From contig JAXIVH010000376.1 in the NCBI GenBank assembly GCA_036785325.1, forward strand, positions 53,898 to 117,897: 64,000 bases of DNA. Direction: 5' to 3'. The notes beneath the pieces were generated by a model. That model worked only from the letters and a program-made list of their open reading frames with translations. It was not told the origin of the DNA and ran no database searches. Source of the DNA: Urophycis tenuis (Eukaryota > Chordata > Actinopteri > Gadiformes > Phycidae). A program made the position numbers and the translations under genes. Shown here in pieces: positions 49,641 through 62,930 of this stretch (position 1 is the stretch's first letter; every line of letters starts with the position of its first letter).

Positions 49641-51689
49641 CGCTTGACAAGAAGGACGACATTTAGACAGAGTGTTTGTAGTTTAGCATGCTGGCTAGCG
49701 CTAGCTATGTGTGTTTAGCTAGGAGGCTAGTGACTGGCCTCCTCCTATCGCCACCTGGTGCTTTGTGTGAGCTCCCCCCAGCGGCCACAGCGCGGCATTA
49801 CATACACACTGTACTCACCCTGACAGGCCACTCTAATCCGAGGCTGTGATGGCTGCATTGAGGCACCATTGACTGGCTTTTTGATGATGGTGGTTTTCTC
49901 TCATGTAAACTATTAGTACTCTAAAACATTCATCGGCTTATATTCATAAATACATGTTTTAAAAACAAATCCCCCAGAAATTGAGCAACATAAGAGGCTC
50001 AAGGAACTACTTGGGTATTAATTACTACTAAGAAAAACTGTTTTTTTACAACATGCCAAACTTTTATAATATGGCCATGTACTGTGACGTGTATGTAGTT
50101 ATTTCAGCGCAGAGCAGAGACAGAAATACATGTCTAACCACTGTGAATGTAAGATACACTGAGTATAGTGAGCTTTTAAAAGCAAGTCTGAAGCCCAAAG
50201 ACATGGAGAGAGAAAAACATTGAATGAAATGATCTGATATTTCCATCTGACCGGAGCTGAAGTTATGGAAATATTGGTGTGGGCCTCCATCTTGGTGAAG
50301 CAGAGTAGCCTTCGCATGAGTCACTGGCCGCCTGGCTTACGGAAAATCAAACCAGTTTAGCCAGCTGGTCTGCTCACCATCACATGGTGATCAGTGGTTT
50401 CACCATCACATGGTGATCAGTGGTTTCACCATCACATGGTGATCAGTGGTTTCACCATCACATGGTGATCAGTGGTTTCACCATCACATTCATTTCCGCT
50501 TGTACTGTTGGTCACTGTGAATTTCTCCTAAGGGGGATTAATAAAGGAATATCTTATCTTATAACCTCCACTCCTTCAGTTATGAATATACAACCAATCC
50601 TTAATGTAGCACCGGCCAACTGCCTGTTCGTCTATATCCATCTGTCTGTCTGCCTGTTTGTCTATATCCATCTGTCTGTCTGCCTGTTTGTCAATATCCA
50701 TCTGTCTGTCTGCCTGTCTCTCTCTCAGTGGCCAGGGGAGTTCATACTGTTTACTGATAATCTCCTCCAGTAGAGCTATGGATGGCTCATAAAACAAGTT
50801 ATCAGATCAAAGTAATGCTTCCAGGGGCAGGGAGGGTTAAATAATGTCTTTAGAAACTAAAATGAATGGCCACATAAACCTGTTATCCTCATATCTCCAC
50901 TTTCTGTGTCATCTGGCCGTCCCCAATGTTCCAGTGCTGCAGTATAATATAACAGTGCCTTGTTATAACAGTAACAAGGATGTAATATCCTTTATGGGCA
51001 TCATGTACCACCCAGGTGACACGCACACACACGCACCATTGCACACATACACTCCAGTGTGCATGCACACAGACAGACACACACAGTCATTCTCCTCAAT
51101 GGACATAAAAAGGAAATTGTCTTGAAAGGAGCCTACATTGGTGTTTGTCATTGTGATGTTCCTGGGAGACGAACCACAAAAACATTCAATCTTCAGTTGA
51201 AACCCAGCAGACCATCACAGACACATTCTACCACACAATAGGAGGCTTTCACAACTAAATGATGTCAGCTGGGGAGAATTAGATTTTATTCTCCAGGATT
51301 TGTTTGACTTTGTTATTTATTGTTGTGTTCAGTTTTAATACACTGAGACCATATAGCCTCATATCCATAATACACATGCCATCGTACCGCACTACACACA
51401 GTGTAGTACAGAGTTACGGACACTTATATTCAAAAGTCATGTTTATCCCGGTCTTTGTTTTTGGTAATGGATATTTCGATGTGCTTTGGCCGTGCTGACG
51501 TCACTGACTTCTGTCAGCCGCCAGCGGATTAAACATGAACTCGTGAATTGTGACACGTTTTGTTCTGCTGCAGTGGGAACGACACATGTCCGGAGAAGCT
51601 TCTGAATCCTACCGCAAAACGGACCCATTAAAGCGTGTAGGGCTCACCGGGTACATGAGGTGTACTTCTCTCCCGTGACGTCACCATGT
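49641..51689. other. brwd3 upstream region, no gene seen
   Basis: Just upstream of the brwd3 ATG is GC-richer sequence with repeated GCTAGC steps (about 49680-49730), a plausible brwd3 promoter/5' UTR. Beyond it are four copies of a 26-bp repeat at about 50375-50485 (TCACCATCACATGGTGATCA), a LINE tail (50496-50563) and TGTCTGTC repeats (50615-50730). I found no coding exon. Confidence 0.5.
50496..50563. mobile_element. Short LINE 3' tail
   Basis: Shares TTGGTCACTGTGAATTTCTC and the following AAGGGGGATTAATAAAGGAA with the copies at 41748 and 57840. Confidence 0.75.
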
Positions 51690-53350
51690 AGGTGCCGCCC
51701 GGACCGCGCGGTGAGGCGCTCCTCGCCCCCCGACGCGCGCCGGCTCCTGGGTTGCGTAACACCGGCCGAGCGCTCTGTGAAGTAGGAGCTGAACTCTATC
51801 CTACCGGGGACTCTATCCTACCGGGGACTATCTTACCGGGGACTCTATCCTACCGGGAAATCTATCCTACCGGGGACTGTATCCTACCGGGGACTGTATG
51901 CTACCGGGGACTCTATCCTACCGGGGACTATCTTACCGGGGACTGTAGGAGTCTGCTGGAGTGGTTCTCCTGGACTAGTCCGCTGGAGTGTGCTGCGGGC
52001 TGGAGGAGGTAGGTCTACGGGTGGGTGGAGGTAGGACTACGGGCTAGAGGAGGTAGGACTACGGGCGGGTGGTTTGAATTGACAGAAGTCGACGTCGAGT
52101 CTCGCATGACGTTTGAGTGAACTTCTTGTGGTGATCGGAACTTTATAACGACCAGAAGACAAGGGAAGGCATTCTTTGGACTAATCTGTACTGGAGGATT
52201 TAAAAGACCTTGAGATGGTGAAGTCAAAATGTTGGCGTATTTACATAATATTACAGATATAATTGGCGTTGCCATACAGCGCGCCCTGTAGGCAGGCCTA
52301 CTGGCTGGATCAATGGACATGACTTGTCTCTGAGAGCTGAAGTCATGGGATTCAGAAGTTAGGAGACCACAATCGCTGGCAGGTTTACCAGCAGGTGTTT
52401 CCAACATCAAATCATTTAACTCCAGAGCTCCGGACTCCAGATGGACCAGCTGCCAGACCTCCATACCAGTGAGTGACAGTAGCCCTACTACTAGTGCTGT
52501 TCTTGGATTGTCCAAGTCAAGTCTATTGTTTTCTTCAAATCCTCGGTCTTCATAACGCTGCTCCATCGGTCTGTCTCGACGTAGCGGAGATCACGACTCG
52601 TTTTCTACCAGACTAAGTGGGTCTTAATTTAGGATGTGGTTCAAGCCGGTGTAAACAGAACCGGTATCATGTATTCCAGATGCTTGCCGAGATAAACTGT
52701 TAATTTGCGCCCCTGTCTAAAATTGCGCATGCGTTTTTACTAAAGTAGTTAGTTTGATCTCAAGAGAAACGTGCCACTCTTCGGTAACATTACGTTGTAC
52801 AAGGTGGCTGAGTTACTTATTCGACTGAACAGTGTGTGCCACTCCATTGCGTCCATCTGTGTAGCATGGCAGCGTAGCTCCATTCAATGACTTCAGTTCT
52901 TATCCTCCCGACGAGCACTGAGACAGAGGAGCGGTCCATGTTCTCCGGGCAGCGCCTGCCCCCTGCTGGCCCTGCTGGCCCTGCTGGAGGACCGTCCCTC
53001 GCAGGAGGGTTCGGGTCCGCCCGGCTGCTTGAGTCCGGTCTCCTGTCTCGAGCCTGGCCCGCTGACACGCAGCACGCCTTGGCAAGCGACAGAGGAAACG
53101 AGAGTGGAGAGCCGGTGTGTCCCGCGGAGCTGCGGGTTGTGTGTGTGTGCTGTGCAGGCCGTGGTGGAGGCTGGAGGGTGGAGGCTGGAGGGTGGAGGGT
53201 GGATGTTAGGTAACGGGCCGCGTTACGGGGCTCGCTGTGGTAAAGTGGGTCAGTGGGCCACAGAGCGCTGCTCACGGTGACCGGCCAGGCACACATGGCC
53301 TCGGATGGTCCACAGCGCCGGGCTCCGCGGAGCGCTGTCTCTTTAAGAGG
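51690..53350. promoter_or_regulatory. GC/CpG-rich region, possible promoter of an unidentified plus-strand gene
   Basis: GC-rich sequence with many CpGs at 51690-51780 and 52880-53340, a CRE TGACGTCA at about 51678, a 16-bp repeat (ATCCTACCGGGGACTCT steps) at 51800-51945, and a short GGAGGTAGGACTACGGG repeat at 52005-52065. Open frames here have no recognisable domain and follow base composition, so I do not call them genes. Confidence 0.35.
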
Positions 53351-54189
53351 AGGACGGGACCGTGCTGGTCCAAGAGTCTGGACGTTAGTACTGTCATCAT
53401 AAACCCAACCCGGCAGTGGCATGCTGCAGCTTTTGTTGGTCTCGATAAAGGATTGCTTTTTGAAAAGCACTCTCTGTGGAGGGTGGAACGTGGAATGCTC
53501 ATCATCTGTCTTCTGTGCTTCAGACTATTGTCTCAGTCATACCCCGTAGTTGTGTTTCTCCAGTCGTGACTTTGCTTATTCGTTTATTTCATTTTTACAT
53601 GGCAGAAATTACACATTTGGTTGTCTGAGTTTAAACACTGAGTTTAGACAGTGCAACTATGGCTGTTGTTTTTATAATTTTGTATGACGTAACACATTAT
53701 ACAAATGTTATATTAATCATAAATCATCCTCAAATATATGTGCATGACTAAAAAAGGAATAAGAAGAAAATGATGTGCAATGTAGTGATAGTATTGTATT
53801 AGTACTAGTATTTGTATAAGTGTTGTATACGTTTGTTCTCAGTGTGCCTTCACTGAGAGAGAAGTTTGTTCCGTTCATTAAAACAAAGAATCATCAACCT
53901 GGCTTCCTATGACCAGTGTGTTCCATCCAGCTGACGTCACAGGCTGGTCACATGATCCACCATGTGACATCAACATGCACTAGATGAATGGGAATGAGGG
54001 CCTTCTCCATTGTAGCGGGATGGTTGGATGCATCACGATGGTATCTTTCCCATCCCACATGCTAGAGACACTGCGTTGGTTCATCTTGTTCCTGCAGTGA
54101 ATTCACTTTATGAGCAAGTTAGTCAAGTCATCAGGACCGCGCCAGCTTCTGGGTTTGATCCCCAGCCAGCCTGTAGGCAACATTCAGCA
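53351..54189. other. AT-rich intergenic sequence
   Basis: Nothing is recognisable here apart from ordinary AT-rich sequence. Confidence 0.5.
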
Positions 54190-54690
54190 TGATGCCCCCT
54201 AACCCCTGCTAACACCTGCTGCTTAATGACCTGTCTCTGTACTGTCTAACCCCTACCTGCTCCTTAATGACCTGTCTCTGTACTGTCCAACCCCTACCTG
54301 CTCCTTAATGACCTGTCTGTGTACTGTCTAACCCCTACCTGCTCCTTAATGACCTGTCTCTCTACTGTCTAACCCCTACCTGCTCCTTAATGACCTGTCT
54401 CTGTACTGTCTAACCCCTACCTGCTCCTTAATGACCTGTCTCTCTACTGTCTAACCCCTACCTGTTCCTTAATGACCTGTCTCTGTACTGTCTAACCCCT
54501 ACCTGCTCCTTAATGACCTGTCTCTGTACTGTCTAACCCCTACCTGCTCCTTAATGACCTGTCTCTGTACTGTCTAACCCCTACCTGCTCCTTAATGACC
54601 TGTCTCTCTACTGTCTAACCCCTACCTGCTCCTTAATGACCTGTCTCTGTACTGTCTAACCCCTACCTGTTCCTTAATGACCTGTCTCTG
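54190..54690. repeat. 41-bp minisatellite
   Basis: About twelve copies with core CTTAATGACCTGTCTCTGTA then ctgtctaacccctacctg. It ends in a SINE-like tail (GCTTTGGATATAAGCATCTG, about 54707), so the array may have grown from the body of a SINE copy. Confidence 0.93.
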
Positions 54691-54827
54691 TATTCACCAT
54701 AAGTAGCTTTGGATATAAGCATCTGCTGAATGACTACATGAATCCTAAAATAAAGTGCATAAATAATATAGAACATAAAGTGCCACCATGTTTTCTGGGC
54801 TGCCTCGAGGCCAGGTTCTGCTCCAGG

Positions 54828-55138
54828 TTCTCTCTGAGGTCCTGGGTTCTGTGGAAGGTTCTGCTCCAGGGTCTCTCTGAGGTCCTGGGTTCTGTGGAAG
54901 GTTCTGCTCCAGGGTCTCTCTGAGGTCCTGGGTTCTGTGGAAGGTTCTGCTCCAGGGTCTCTGAGGTCCGGGGTTCTGTGGAAGGTTCTGCTCCAGGGTC
55001 TCTGAGGTCCGGGGTTCTGTGGAAGGTTCTGCTCCAGGGTCTCTCTGAGGTCCTGGGTTCTGTGGAAGGTTCTGCTCCAGGGTCTCTGAGGTCCGGGGTT
55101 CTGTGGAAGGTTCTGCTCCAGGGTCTCTGAGGTCCGGG
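54828..55138. repeat. 36-40-bp minisatellite
   Basis: About eight copies of a unit with GGTTCTGTGGAAGGTTCTGC then tccagggtctctgaggtcc; some units have an extra TCTC. Confidence 0.93.
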
Positions 55139-56366
55139 GTCCTGCCGGGTCCCTGGGAGGACCCCGGCTGTGACAACAGGGTGCTGAGTGGTTACATAAC
55201 GGCCGTATGTGTGTCAGCGGGGCCGGCTCCAGGCCAGTGTGATGAGCGGCTTTGCGTCCTCCCCGGGCCCAGCGTGACTCCCTCCCAGCGTGGTGACGTC
55301 ATCACAGCAGCAGGACGTGACGCCAGACGCCCGTGAACGGTGGAGACATGCGGCGGTTGTTTCGTAGAAAAAAGTTGAAGGAAATGAGGGCAGAGCCTTA
55401 CGCAACACGCTGACGTCTGTGGGGAAGTAGGGCTGTTTATTCAACTGCACTGTAACCATTGTTGTATGAAAGGTTTATTCACCACTCTTTTAATGGTGTG
55501 TTCACTACTACATAAAGGTTGGTTCACTAGCATTATATGTTCACTACTGTCATTAAGGTGAATTTGCTCCTGTTATGAAGGTTCTTATTTACTAGTGATA
55601 TAAAGGTTCCCCTTCACTAGGTTATAAAGGTGTTTTCACTCATGTTTTGAAGATATGTTCACTAGTGTTATGAAGGTGTATCCGCTGTTATGAAATGGAT
55701 GTGGTATGCATGTGTTTGGCATGTTCAGTGGTATGCCCTAGTGTTATAACAGGAGGTTACATGTGCAGGTGCATTATGACAGATCTTATGCAAGGCGTAT
55801 TCCCCTGTGGTTTGTTCTTCAGTGTTCTCATCTCCCTGGTTCATAAGCACTGTAGAAGAACACAAAAGGTCACTTTAAGGGCTGTGTGACTGCAGTTACG
55901 CTCTGGAGGGAAAGAAGCTTTCAGTGTCTGAGTGACCTACATGAGATCAGGATCTCTCTGGGGGGCTTATTGGTGCTATTATTTCACACTGTGCTGAGGC
56001 CCAGCTTGGCACACTGACCAAGATGGTGGAGATGTTCAGGCCTACAGTAGTACAGCGTTCACATTATTCACATAAACTGGATATTATGTATTCACTGCTA
56101 TCTGATGCTCCACTGACATGATGATCAGAGTCCAGTTGGGTTCTGAATGGTTCATGCTATTGTTGTCACTTCTCTCTGCAGCATAAGTGTGTCTGTATTT
56201 CCAACTGGCCTCATATGAACATCTGCCTGAGGCCAATTTCTAAAGAGGCCAAGGAAAGGATGAGTATTAAGAACCTCTAATGTCTTTCTTTTGTGTTATA
56301 TGGTTTACCATGACCACAACGTTAACCCCGGAGTCAGGGACACTCTGAAGGACAGAGAACTGGACC
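55139..56366. other. Intergenic sequence, no gene seen
   Basis: The left end (about 55140-55340) is GC-rich; the rest is unremarkable single-copy-looking sequence. Confidence 0.45.
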
Positions 56367-56449
56367 GGCTGGGTTAGGGTTAGGGTTAGGGTTAGGGTTA
56401 ACCCTAACCCTAACCCTAACCCAGCCGGTTAACCCTAACCCTAACCCTA
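56364..56449. repeat. Head-to-head telomere-type hexamers inside an inverted repeat
   Basis: Five GGGTTA units run directly into four CCCTAA units, and the outer flanks ACCGGCTGGG and CCCAGCCGGT are themselves inverted copies. A further three CCCTAA units follow at 56432-56449. The structure can fold into a long hairpin. Confidence 0.95.
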
Positions 56450-56939
56450 TGAAGGGGTATTGACAAGTTTATGGTTTAAACTCTGTGGAAATGTAAAACA
56501 AGATTTAAATGATGAGTTGTCAAAGTGTTTCTGACATGTTGGTCCACAACAAGGCATTCAGAGATGACGCTGAGAGGGAAGCAGAAGGTTGTGTTCCTCA
56601 TAACCGAGCAAGCATGATGGCGACAGCTCAAGGCTCTTCTGAAGCAACTCAGAGCTGCATTCATGTCTTGGCTTTAACTCAAGGTTTAGTAAAGAGGCTG
56701 GATGTCAGGGTTTGATCTAGTGGTTGGATCTCAGGGTTTTTGTTGGCAGCATCTCTGATCCTAAAAGTATGACGTTGAACACCAATATCAAAAGGAACAT
56801 ATTTAGACCCGGAACTTGGAACTTATCTTTGTCCCTTTCCAGTTTAAAGTGAATCCCAGAGCATCTGGCCTCACAAAGGACCAGCTGTTATTGTGTGACC
56901 TGGAAGCATAACACTCACTTATGTTCACAGTCAGCCCCC

Positions 56940-57102
<163 letters not shown>

Positions 57103-57109
57103 GGGGGGG

Positions 57110-58655
57110 GGGGCAGCGAGGAGAAGACGACCACACTCACCACGTCTCCATCATGGGAGCGTTGTCATGGAAACACAGCCAGCGAGCAGCGGGGCGGCGC
57201 AACCTAATTAATGACATCATCACTGTAGCATAGCGATGACATCATCACTATAGCATAGCGATGACATCACCGGCGGCCACGCGGACAGACGGGTCCGTGG
57301 AGGCCGCATGTCATAGCTCACGACCAATCACAGACCCCGAGCACTTTGGATGGGTGTTTGTTTGTTGGTCAGTAGTATCGTGAGACAAACACTCTCTTAC
57401 ACTCTCTTCCAGGAGCAGGATGGAGGAACACGCCCCCAAACCGACACGACGATACCAACGTCCTGTCGTGATTCTCCGATATGCTGACCTAGATAAGCTG
57501 ACGTGGTGAATAATGCAGTACGGTCTGTGGGAGGACCGTGGCCAGCCGTGAGTCACACTTGTTGCCGGCTGGCATGGCAACCGTTCAGTCCCTGGGATGG
57601 CAGCATCATCAGATCTGATGGTCCTTTCTGTTCTTATTTCTCTTTTCTGTTCAGTGTTCCATTGAGCTAACAAGGACGGTCTCACTCTGCTGTAGATATT
57701 CAGCTTGTGATGATGGTGCTCGCTTGTTCATCCCTGGTTCATTATTGGATGGAGATGGAGCGTATCACAGCAAGTGTTTTAGTTTGATGTTTCCAGAGAA
57801 CACCTGTGTAGAAGTTCTGTTTCTGTTCACTCCTCTATCCCCTTGTACTGCTGGTCACTGTGAATTTCTCCTAAGGGGGATTAATAAAGGAATATCTTAT
57901 CTCATCTTAAGCCTGTGTACCTGTAGCCTGGGTGCTGGGTGGTGGCTGCGTTGACTCGATGCTGCTGGAGGCTGTGAGGATGGAGTGAGGAAGTCAGGGA
58001 AACATGGGCAGAGTTTAGCTGGAGGTCTTTGGCTGGTGGGACCTTCACCCCTGGCCGCACCAGGCTGTGTGAATGAACCTCTGGTGAATCGGGTCTGACT
58101 TCCTGCGGAAATGATGGTTCTAGGTACAGCTGGCTGGGTCTGTGTTGTAGTCCCAGCTCCGCCAGGTCCTGGAAGAGAAACATAGTTCTGTTGCCATCGA
58201 CAAATGTGAGTCATCAGACACATGCATGGCGACAACATAAATACATGTTAAGTATTCATTATGTAATGATCTGAAAAGACACCTATAATCTTCTTCTGAA
58301 GCTGCACAAAGCCAAACCATTTCAATCTTAAATACCTGAATTGTAGCATTGCAGAAGAACCAGGGGCTAAATGCATGCAGGGTTTCAGAACATCACAGGG
58401 TTCTGTGGCTGGTGTTCCTGACAGCTCCTCCAGGCTGACAGAGGACCTATGGTATGCAGCCTCAGCTTTTCCTCTCCCCAGAATTCCTCTTCATTCATTC
58501 ATGTAAACAATCGTAATTACAGCAACTAAGCCTACTAAGATCTGAACTAACACACATGCACAGATACCATTTTTTTTATTCAGTGAAACCTTCTCTAGAT
58601 ACTACAAATATACAGTATTTATATTGTGTTCTGTGTTCAACTAACTATGACTACT
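57110..58655. other. Intergenic sequence with a LINE tail
   Basis: Holds a short duplication (GATGACATCATCACTATAGC type) at 57210-57270 and a LINE 3' tail at 57840-57905 (CTGGTCACTGTGAATTTCTC). No gene is seen. Confidence 0.5.
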
Positions 58656-58657
58656 AC

Positions 58658-58820
58658 GGGGGCGGCAGTAGCTCAGTGGATACAGCAGGTCGTTCACCCA
58701 CCGGAGGGTCGACGGTTCAATCCCCACCTCCACATGTCCAAGTTTCCTTCAGGAAAACACTGAACCCCACAAACGTATGACAAATGCACTGCTTGTAAAT
58801 CGCTTTGGACAAAGGCGTCT
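58658..58820 (+). mobile_element. tRNA-derived SINE
   Basis: The head has a pol III A box (TAGCTCAGTGGATACAG) and B box (GGTTCAATCCC) in tRNA-like spacing. The 3' tail TCGCTTTGGACAAAGGCGTC then tgctaaatg is the LINE-derived tail common to fish SINEs, followed by an A-rich end. Confidence 0.85.
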
Positions 58821-58969
58821 GCTAAATGTAAAAAACAACAACAATTAATTAATGTCAGATGTTGTTGAAAATAGCTTCAGTAATGGTGTGTAGGCCTACA
58901 TACGATAATAAATAATAGAAAGGTTTATTTAATCAATTTACTTGAACTCCACCCAATCTGAATGTAACT

Positions 58970-59640
58970 GTGGGGCCCGGGTGTCACCTTGTGAAGATGA
59001 CTCTGAGAGCCGTTGATTCAGCTCAGCCCGTCCACGAGGTAAAGACCCCCGGACTACCGGACCCCCGGAAACACGACCCATTGTGCTGGCTAACGCCGCG
59101 TCTCACCAGGATGAGCTGCTAGTGCCGCCGCTGCAGTTTGGTTTCCCGTCACTAGGTGAGGGTGTTCAGTTCACTCTGCTGGTGATGTGGAGAGGAGCTC
59201 CTACCGGCTGACCTACTTTCTGCTGCCTCGCTGCTGTTCGGCCGGGCGGAGACCCGGGGCGAGGGACCTGTCCTTTATCAGACCACTGCGGGTCTCCGCG
59301 GACCGGGGACACCTCTCCGGGACACCGGGAAAACCTTCCGTTTACGACTGGTTATGCAATGTGGACGCGCTGTGCTGTGAAGTCTGTAGGACCGTGAGGA
59401 CAGAGCCCGGATCAGACATGGACGAGGTTCTGCTGAGGACGTGTTCCCAAGGTAGGTGCACGTCTTCGTGTCCCTCCTCGGACAGTCGAACACGTCGCTT
59501 TCCCCGGTTCGACACTCGGAACGTCAAGTTGACATGACGGCGGAGTGGACCCGCTCCCTCTCATAGAGCCGCCGGTGTTCCGGACCGGGGGTCGGCTGGG
59601 CTGGGAGTGGACCACCACTCGAGATGCTCACTGGTCCAGG
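58970..59640 (+). promoter_or_regulatory. CpG-rich region with a possible first exon of an unidentified gene
   Basis: High GC and CpG content over about 650 bp. An open frame running from 59187 passes ATG 59418 (MDEVLLRTCSQ) and meets a good donor, AAG|GTAGGT, at 59451/59452. The rest of any such gene would lie right of the window. I do not recognise the protein, and the open frame may simply reflect composition. Confidence 0.35.
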
Positions 59641-60125
59641 TCAGGGCTGTAGTCTGTTGTCGCTGTGGTTGTAATAGTGTTTCATGACCGATACGTCAGT
59701 CCAAGTGGTGATTATTATTCCAGTTGTATGGTTCATTAAGCAGAACATGAGTTGAGCCCATGTCAGTAACAGGACAGTAAGGTGATACAACATGACTGAA
59801 CTGTAAACAATATCACTCATATATCATGATCAAGTTTCTTAAAAAGAGACGCTATGTTCGGCTCCTATAGTTATGAAGGCCGAAGTATTATTATGAAGTA
59901 TTGTCCCTGTGACATCTCTTACTGTAGTCATGGTGATGAGCAGGGTTATTATGGAATGTCTTCATTTGTTGGGCCGACGCAAATGGGTCGCATGAATGGG
60001 CATGTAAACAGTTAGTTTGGACTAGGTAGGGAAATGAGCTTTAATGGAAAATAGCACTGTGTGATAATACACACCAACACTGATTCAGACTAACTTCATC
60101 ACATGTGATCCTTTCTGTGATACCC
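59641..60125. other. Single-copy intergenic or intronic sequence
   Basis: Nothing recognisable is seen. It could be intronic if the first exon at 59.4 kb is real. Confidence 0.4.
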
Positions 60126-61425
60126 AGTGTGGGTTAGATGGTTCCATGTACTCCAGCCTCTCATGGGGTTAGATGGTTCCATGTACTCCAGCCTCTCATG
60201 GGGTTAGATGGTTCCATGTACTCCAGCCTCTCATGGGGTTAGATGGTTCCATGTTCTCGGGCCTCTCATGGGGTTAGATGGTTCCATGTTCTCGGGCTTC
60301 TCATGGGGTTAGATGGTTCCATGTTCTCCGGCCTCTCATGGGGTTAGATGGTTCCATGTTCTCCGGCCTCTCATGGGGTTAGATGGTTCCATGTTCTCGG
60401 GCCTCTCATGGGGTTAGGTGGTTCCATGTTCTCAGGCATCTCATGGGGTTAGATGGTTCCATGTTCTCCGGCCTCTCATGGGGTTAGATGGGTCCATGTT
60501 CTCTAGCCTCTCATGGGGTTAGATGGTTCCATGTTCTCGGGCCTCTCATGGGGTTAGATGGTTCCATGTTCTCCGGCCTCTCATGGGGTTAGATGGTTCC
60601 ATGTTCTCCGGCCTCTCATGGGGTTAGATGGTTCCATGTTCTCCGGCCTCTCATGGGGTTAGATGGTTCCATGTTCTCCGGCCTCTCATGGGGTTAGATG
60701 GTTCCATGTTCTCCGGCCTCTCATGTGGTTAGATGGTTCCATGTTCTCGGGCCTCTCATGGGGTTAGATGGTTCCATGTTCTCGGGGATCTCATGGGGTT
60801 AGATGGTTCCATGTTCTCGGGCGTGTCATGGGGTTAGATGGTTCCATGTTCTCGGGCCTCTCATGGGGTTAGATGGTTCCATGTTCTCCGGCCTCTCATG
60901 GGGTTAGATTGTTCCATGTTCTCCGGCCTCTCATGGGGTTAGATGGTTCCATGTTCTCCGGCCTCTCATGGGGTTAGATGGTTCCATGTTCTCGGGCCTC
61001 TCATGGGGTTAGATGGTTCCATGTTCTTTGGCCTCTCATGGGGTTAGATGGTTCCATGTTCTCCGGCCTCTCATGGGGTTAGATGGTTCCATGTTCTCGG
61101 GGATCTCATGGGGTTAGATGGTTCCATGTTCTCGGGCCTGTCATGGGGTTAGATGGTTCCATGTTCTCCGGCCTCTCATGGGGTTAGATGGTTCCATGTT
61201 CTCCGGCCTCTCATGGGGTTAGATTGTTCCATGTTCTCCGGCCTCTCATGGGGTTAGATGGTTCCATGTTCTCCGGCCTCTCATGGGGTTAGATGGTTCC
61301 ATGTTCTCGGGCCTCTCATGGGGTTAGATGGTTCCATGTTCTTTGGCCTCTCATGGGGTTAGATGGTTCCATGTTCTCCGGCCTCTCATGGGGTTAGATG
61401 GTTCCATGTTCTCTGGCCTGTAGCA
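60126..61425. repeat. 35-bp minisatellite
   Basis: About 37 copies with core GGGGTTAGATGGTTCCATGT then tctccggcctctcat; blocks of variants (TTTGG, GGGGATC) repeat in the same order, showing block duplication. Confidence 0.97.
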
Positions 61426-61746
61426 GTAATGTTGTGGTTATGGTTACAGGTCTATACCCATGTTGACACTGTGATGGTCGGTGACTTGGAGCTCTCCAGA
61501 CAGTTATAACTGGACCAGAACAAAGCAGCATGGACTATTCCGGGCTCAAGTCTTAGTTCTAGTCTGTTTGGGTTGACAGGCCGTGGTGGAGCAGAGGATT
61601 TGTGAGACTGAAATAACTGCGAGGCTGTGAATGAGTTTGTAAGCGTGGCGTGTGAAGGACTTGGTTATGTGCTGGGTGTATTTTTACCGTGCATGTCAAA
61701 GGTAAAGGTGACAGAACCTCAGAGGTTTCCTGAGGGAGGGTCTCGA

Positions 61747-61787
<41 letters not shown>

Positions 61788-61788
61788 T

Positions 61789-61832
<44 letters not shown>

Positions 61833-62159
61833 TCACATATTGTTTACGTATCAAACAAGATTACTTTTGCTTCACTTTCACTTCACTTTCAATTATTCAG
61901 GGCTATATTTAGTTGATTTACTCATGTGAACGATTTAAAAACATGTCTGAAGACAGCATGTTAATAAGAGTGCATTATGTTATGGTGAGAACTTGAAGGT
62001 GGAGTGATCAGGTTCCCCGTTTGGCCAGCGAGCGATGGAGAGTTCCTGAAGATGTGGACTGTTGTAACGATCCTAAGCAGAAGCTCCTACTGCAGAAGGA
62101 ACACAGGCGAGGTTGGTCCTGTTCCTGGGGAGAAGTGTAATGCAGACACCAGAATCCCC
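61426..62159. other. Spacer with a (TG)n tract
   Basis: Contains (TG)n with GAGTG interruptions at about 61750-61830. No gene is seen. Confidence 0.5.
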
Positions 62160-62930
62160 TGCTCACTACAGAGTGAACACCCAGTAGGACCAGTAGGTCA
62201 CTACAGAGTGTACACCCAGTAGGACCAGTAGGTCACTACAGAGTGTACACCCAGTAGGACCAGTAGGTCACTACAGAGTGTACACCCAGTAGGACCAGTA
62301 GGTCACTACAGAGTGTACACCCAGTAGGACCAGTAGGTCACTACAGAGTGTACACCCAGTAGGACCAGTAGGTCACTACAGAGTGTACACCCAGTAGGAC
62401 CAGTAGGTCACTACAGAGTGTACACCCAGTAGGACCAGTAGGTCACTACAGAGTGAACACCCAGTAGGACCAGTAGGTCACTACAGAGTGTACACCCAGT
62501 AGGACCAGTAGGTCACTACAGAGTGTACACCCAGTAGGACCAGTAGGTCACTACAGAGTGTACACACAGTAGGACCAGTAGGTCACTACAGAGTGTACAC
62601 CCAGTAGGACCAGTAGGTCACTACAGAGTGTACACCCAGTAGGACCAGTAGGTCACTACAGAGTGAACACCCAGTAGGACCAGTAGGTCACTACAGAGTG
62701 TACACCCAGTAGGACCAGTAGGTCACTACAGAGTGTACACCCAGTAGGACCAGTAGGTCACTACAGAGTGTACACACAGTAGGACCAGTAGGTCACTACA
62801 GAGTGTACACCCAGTAGGACCAGTAGGTCACTACAGAGTGTACACACAGTAGGACCAGTAGGTCACTACAGAGTGTACACCCAGTAGGACCAGTAGGTCA
62901 CTACAGAGTGTACACCCAGTAGGACCCAGT
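62160..62930. repeat. 35-bp minisatellite
   Basis: About 22 copies with core AGGTCACTACAGAGTGTACA then cccagtaggaccagt; unrelated in sequence to the other 35-bp array at 60.1-61.4 kb. Confidence 0.97.

Noticed and set aside
51692..53569. Several GC-rich open frames of 60-217 codons on both strands
   Set aside because: No conserved motif, no consistent exon structure, and overlap on both strands; explained by base composition and a 16-bp repeat.
56364..56449. A true chromosome end
   Set aside because: Only a handful of hexamers in head-to-head orientation with gene-bearing sequence on both sides; it is interstitial.
58658..58730. A functional tRNA gene
   Set aside because: A and B boxes are present, but there is no full cloverleaf, and the fused LINE-type tail marks it as a SINE.
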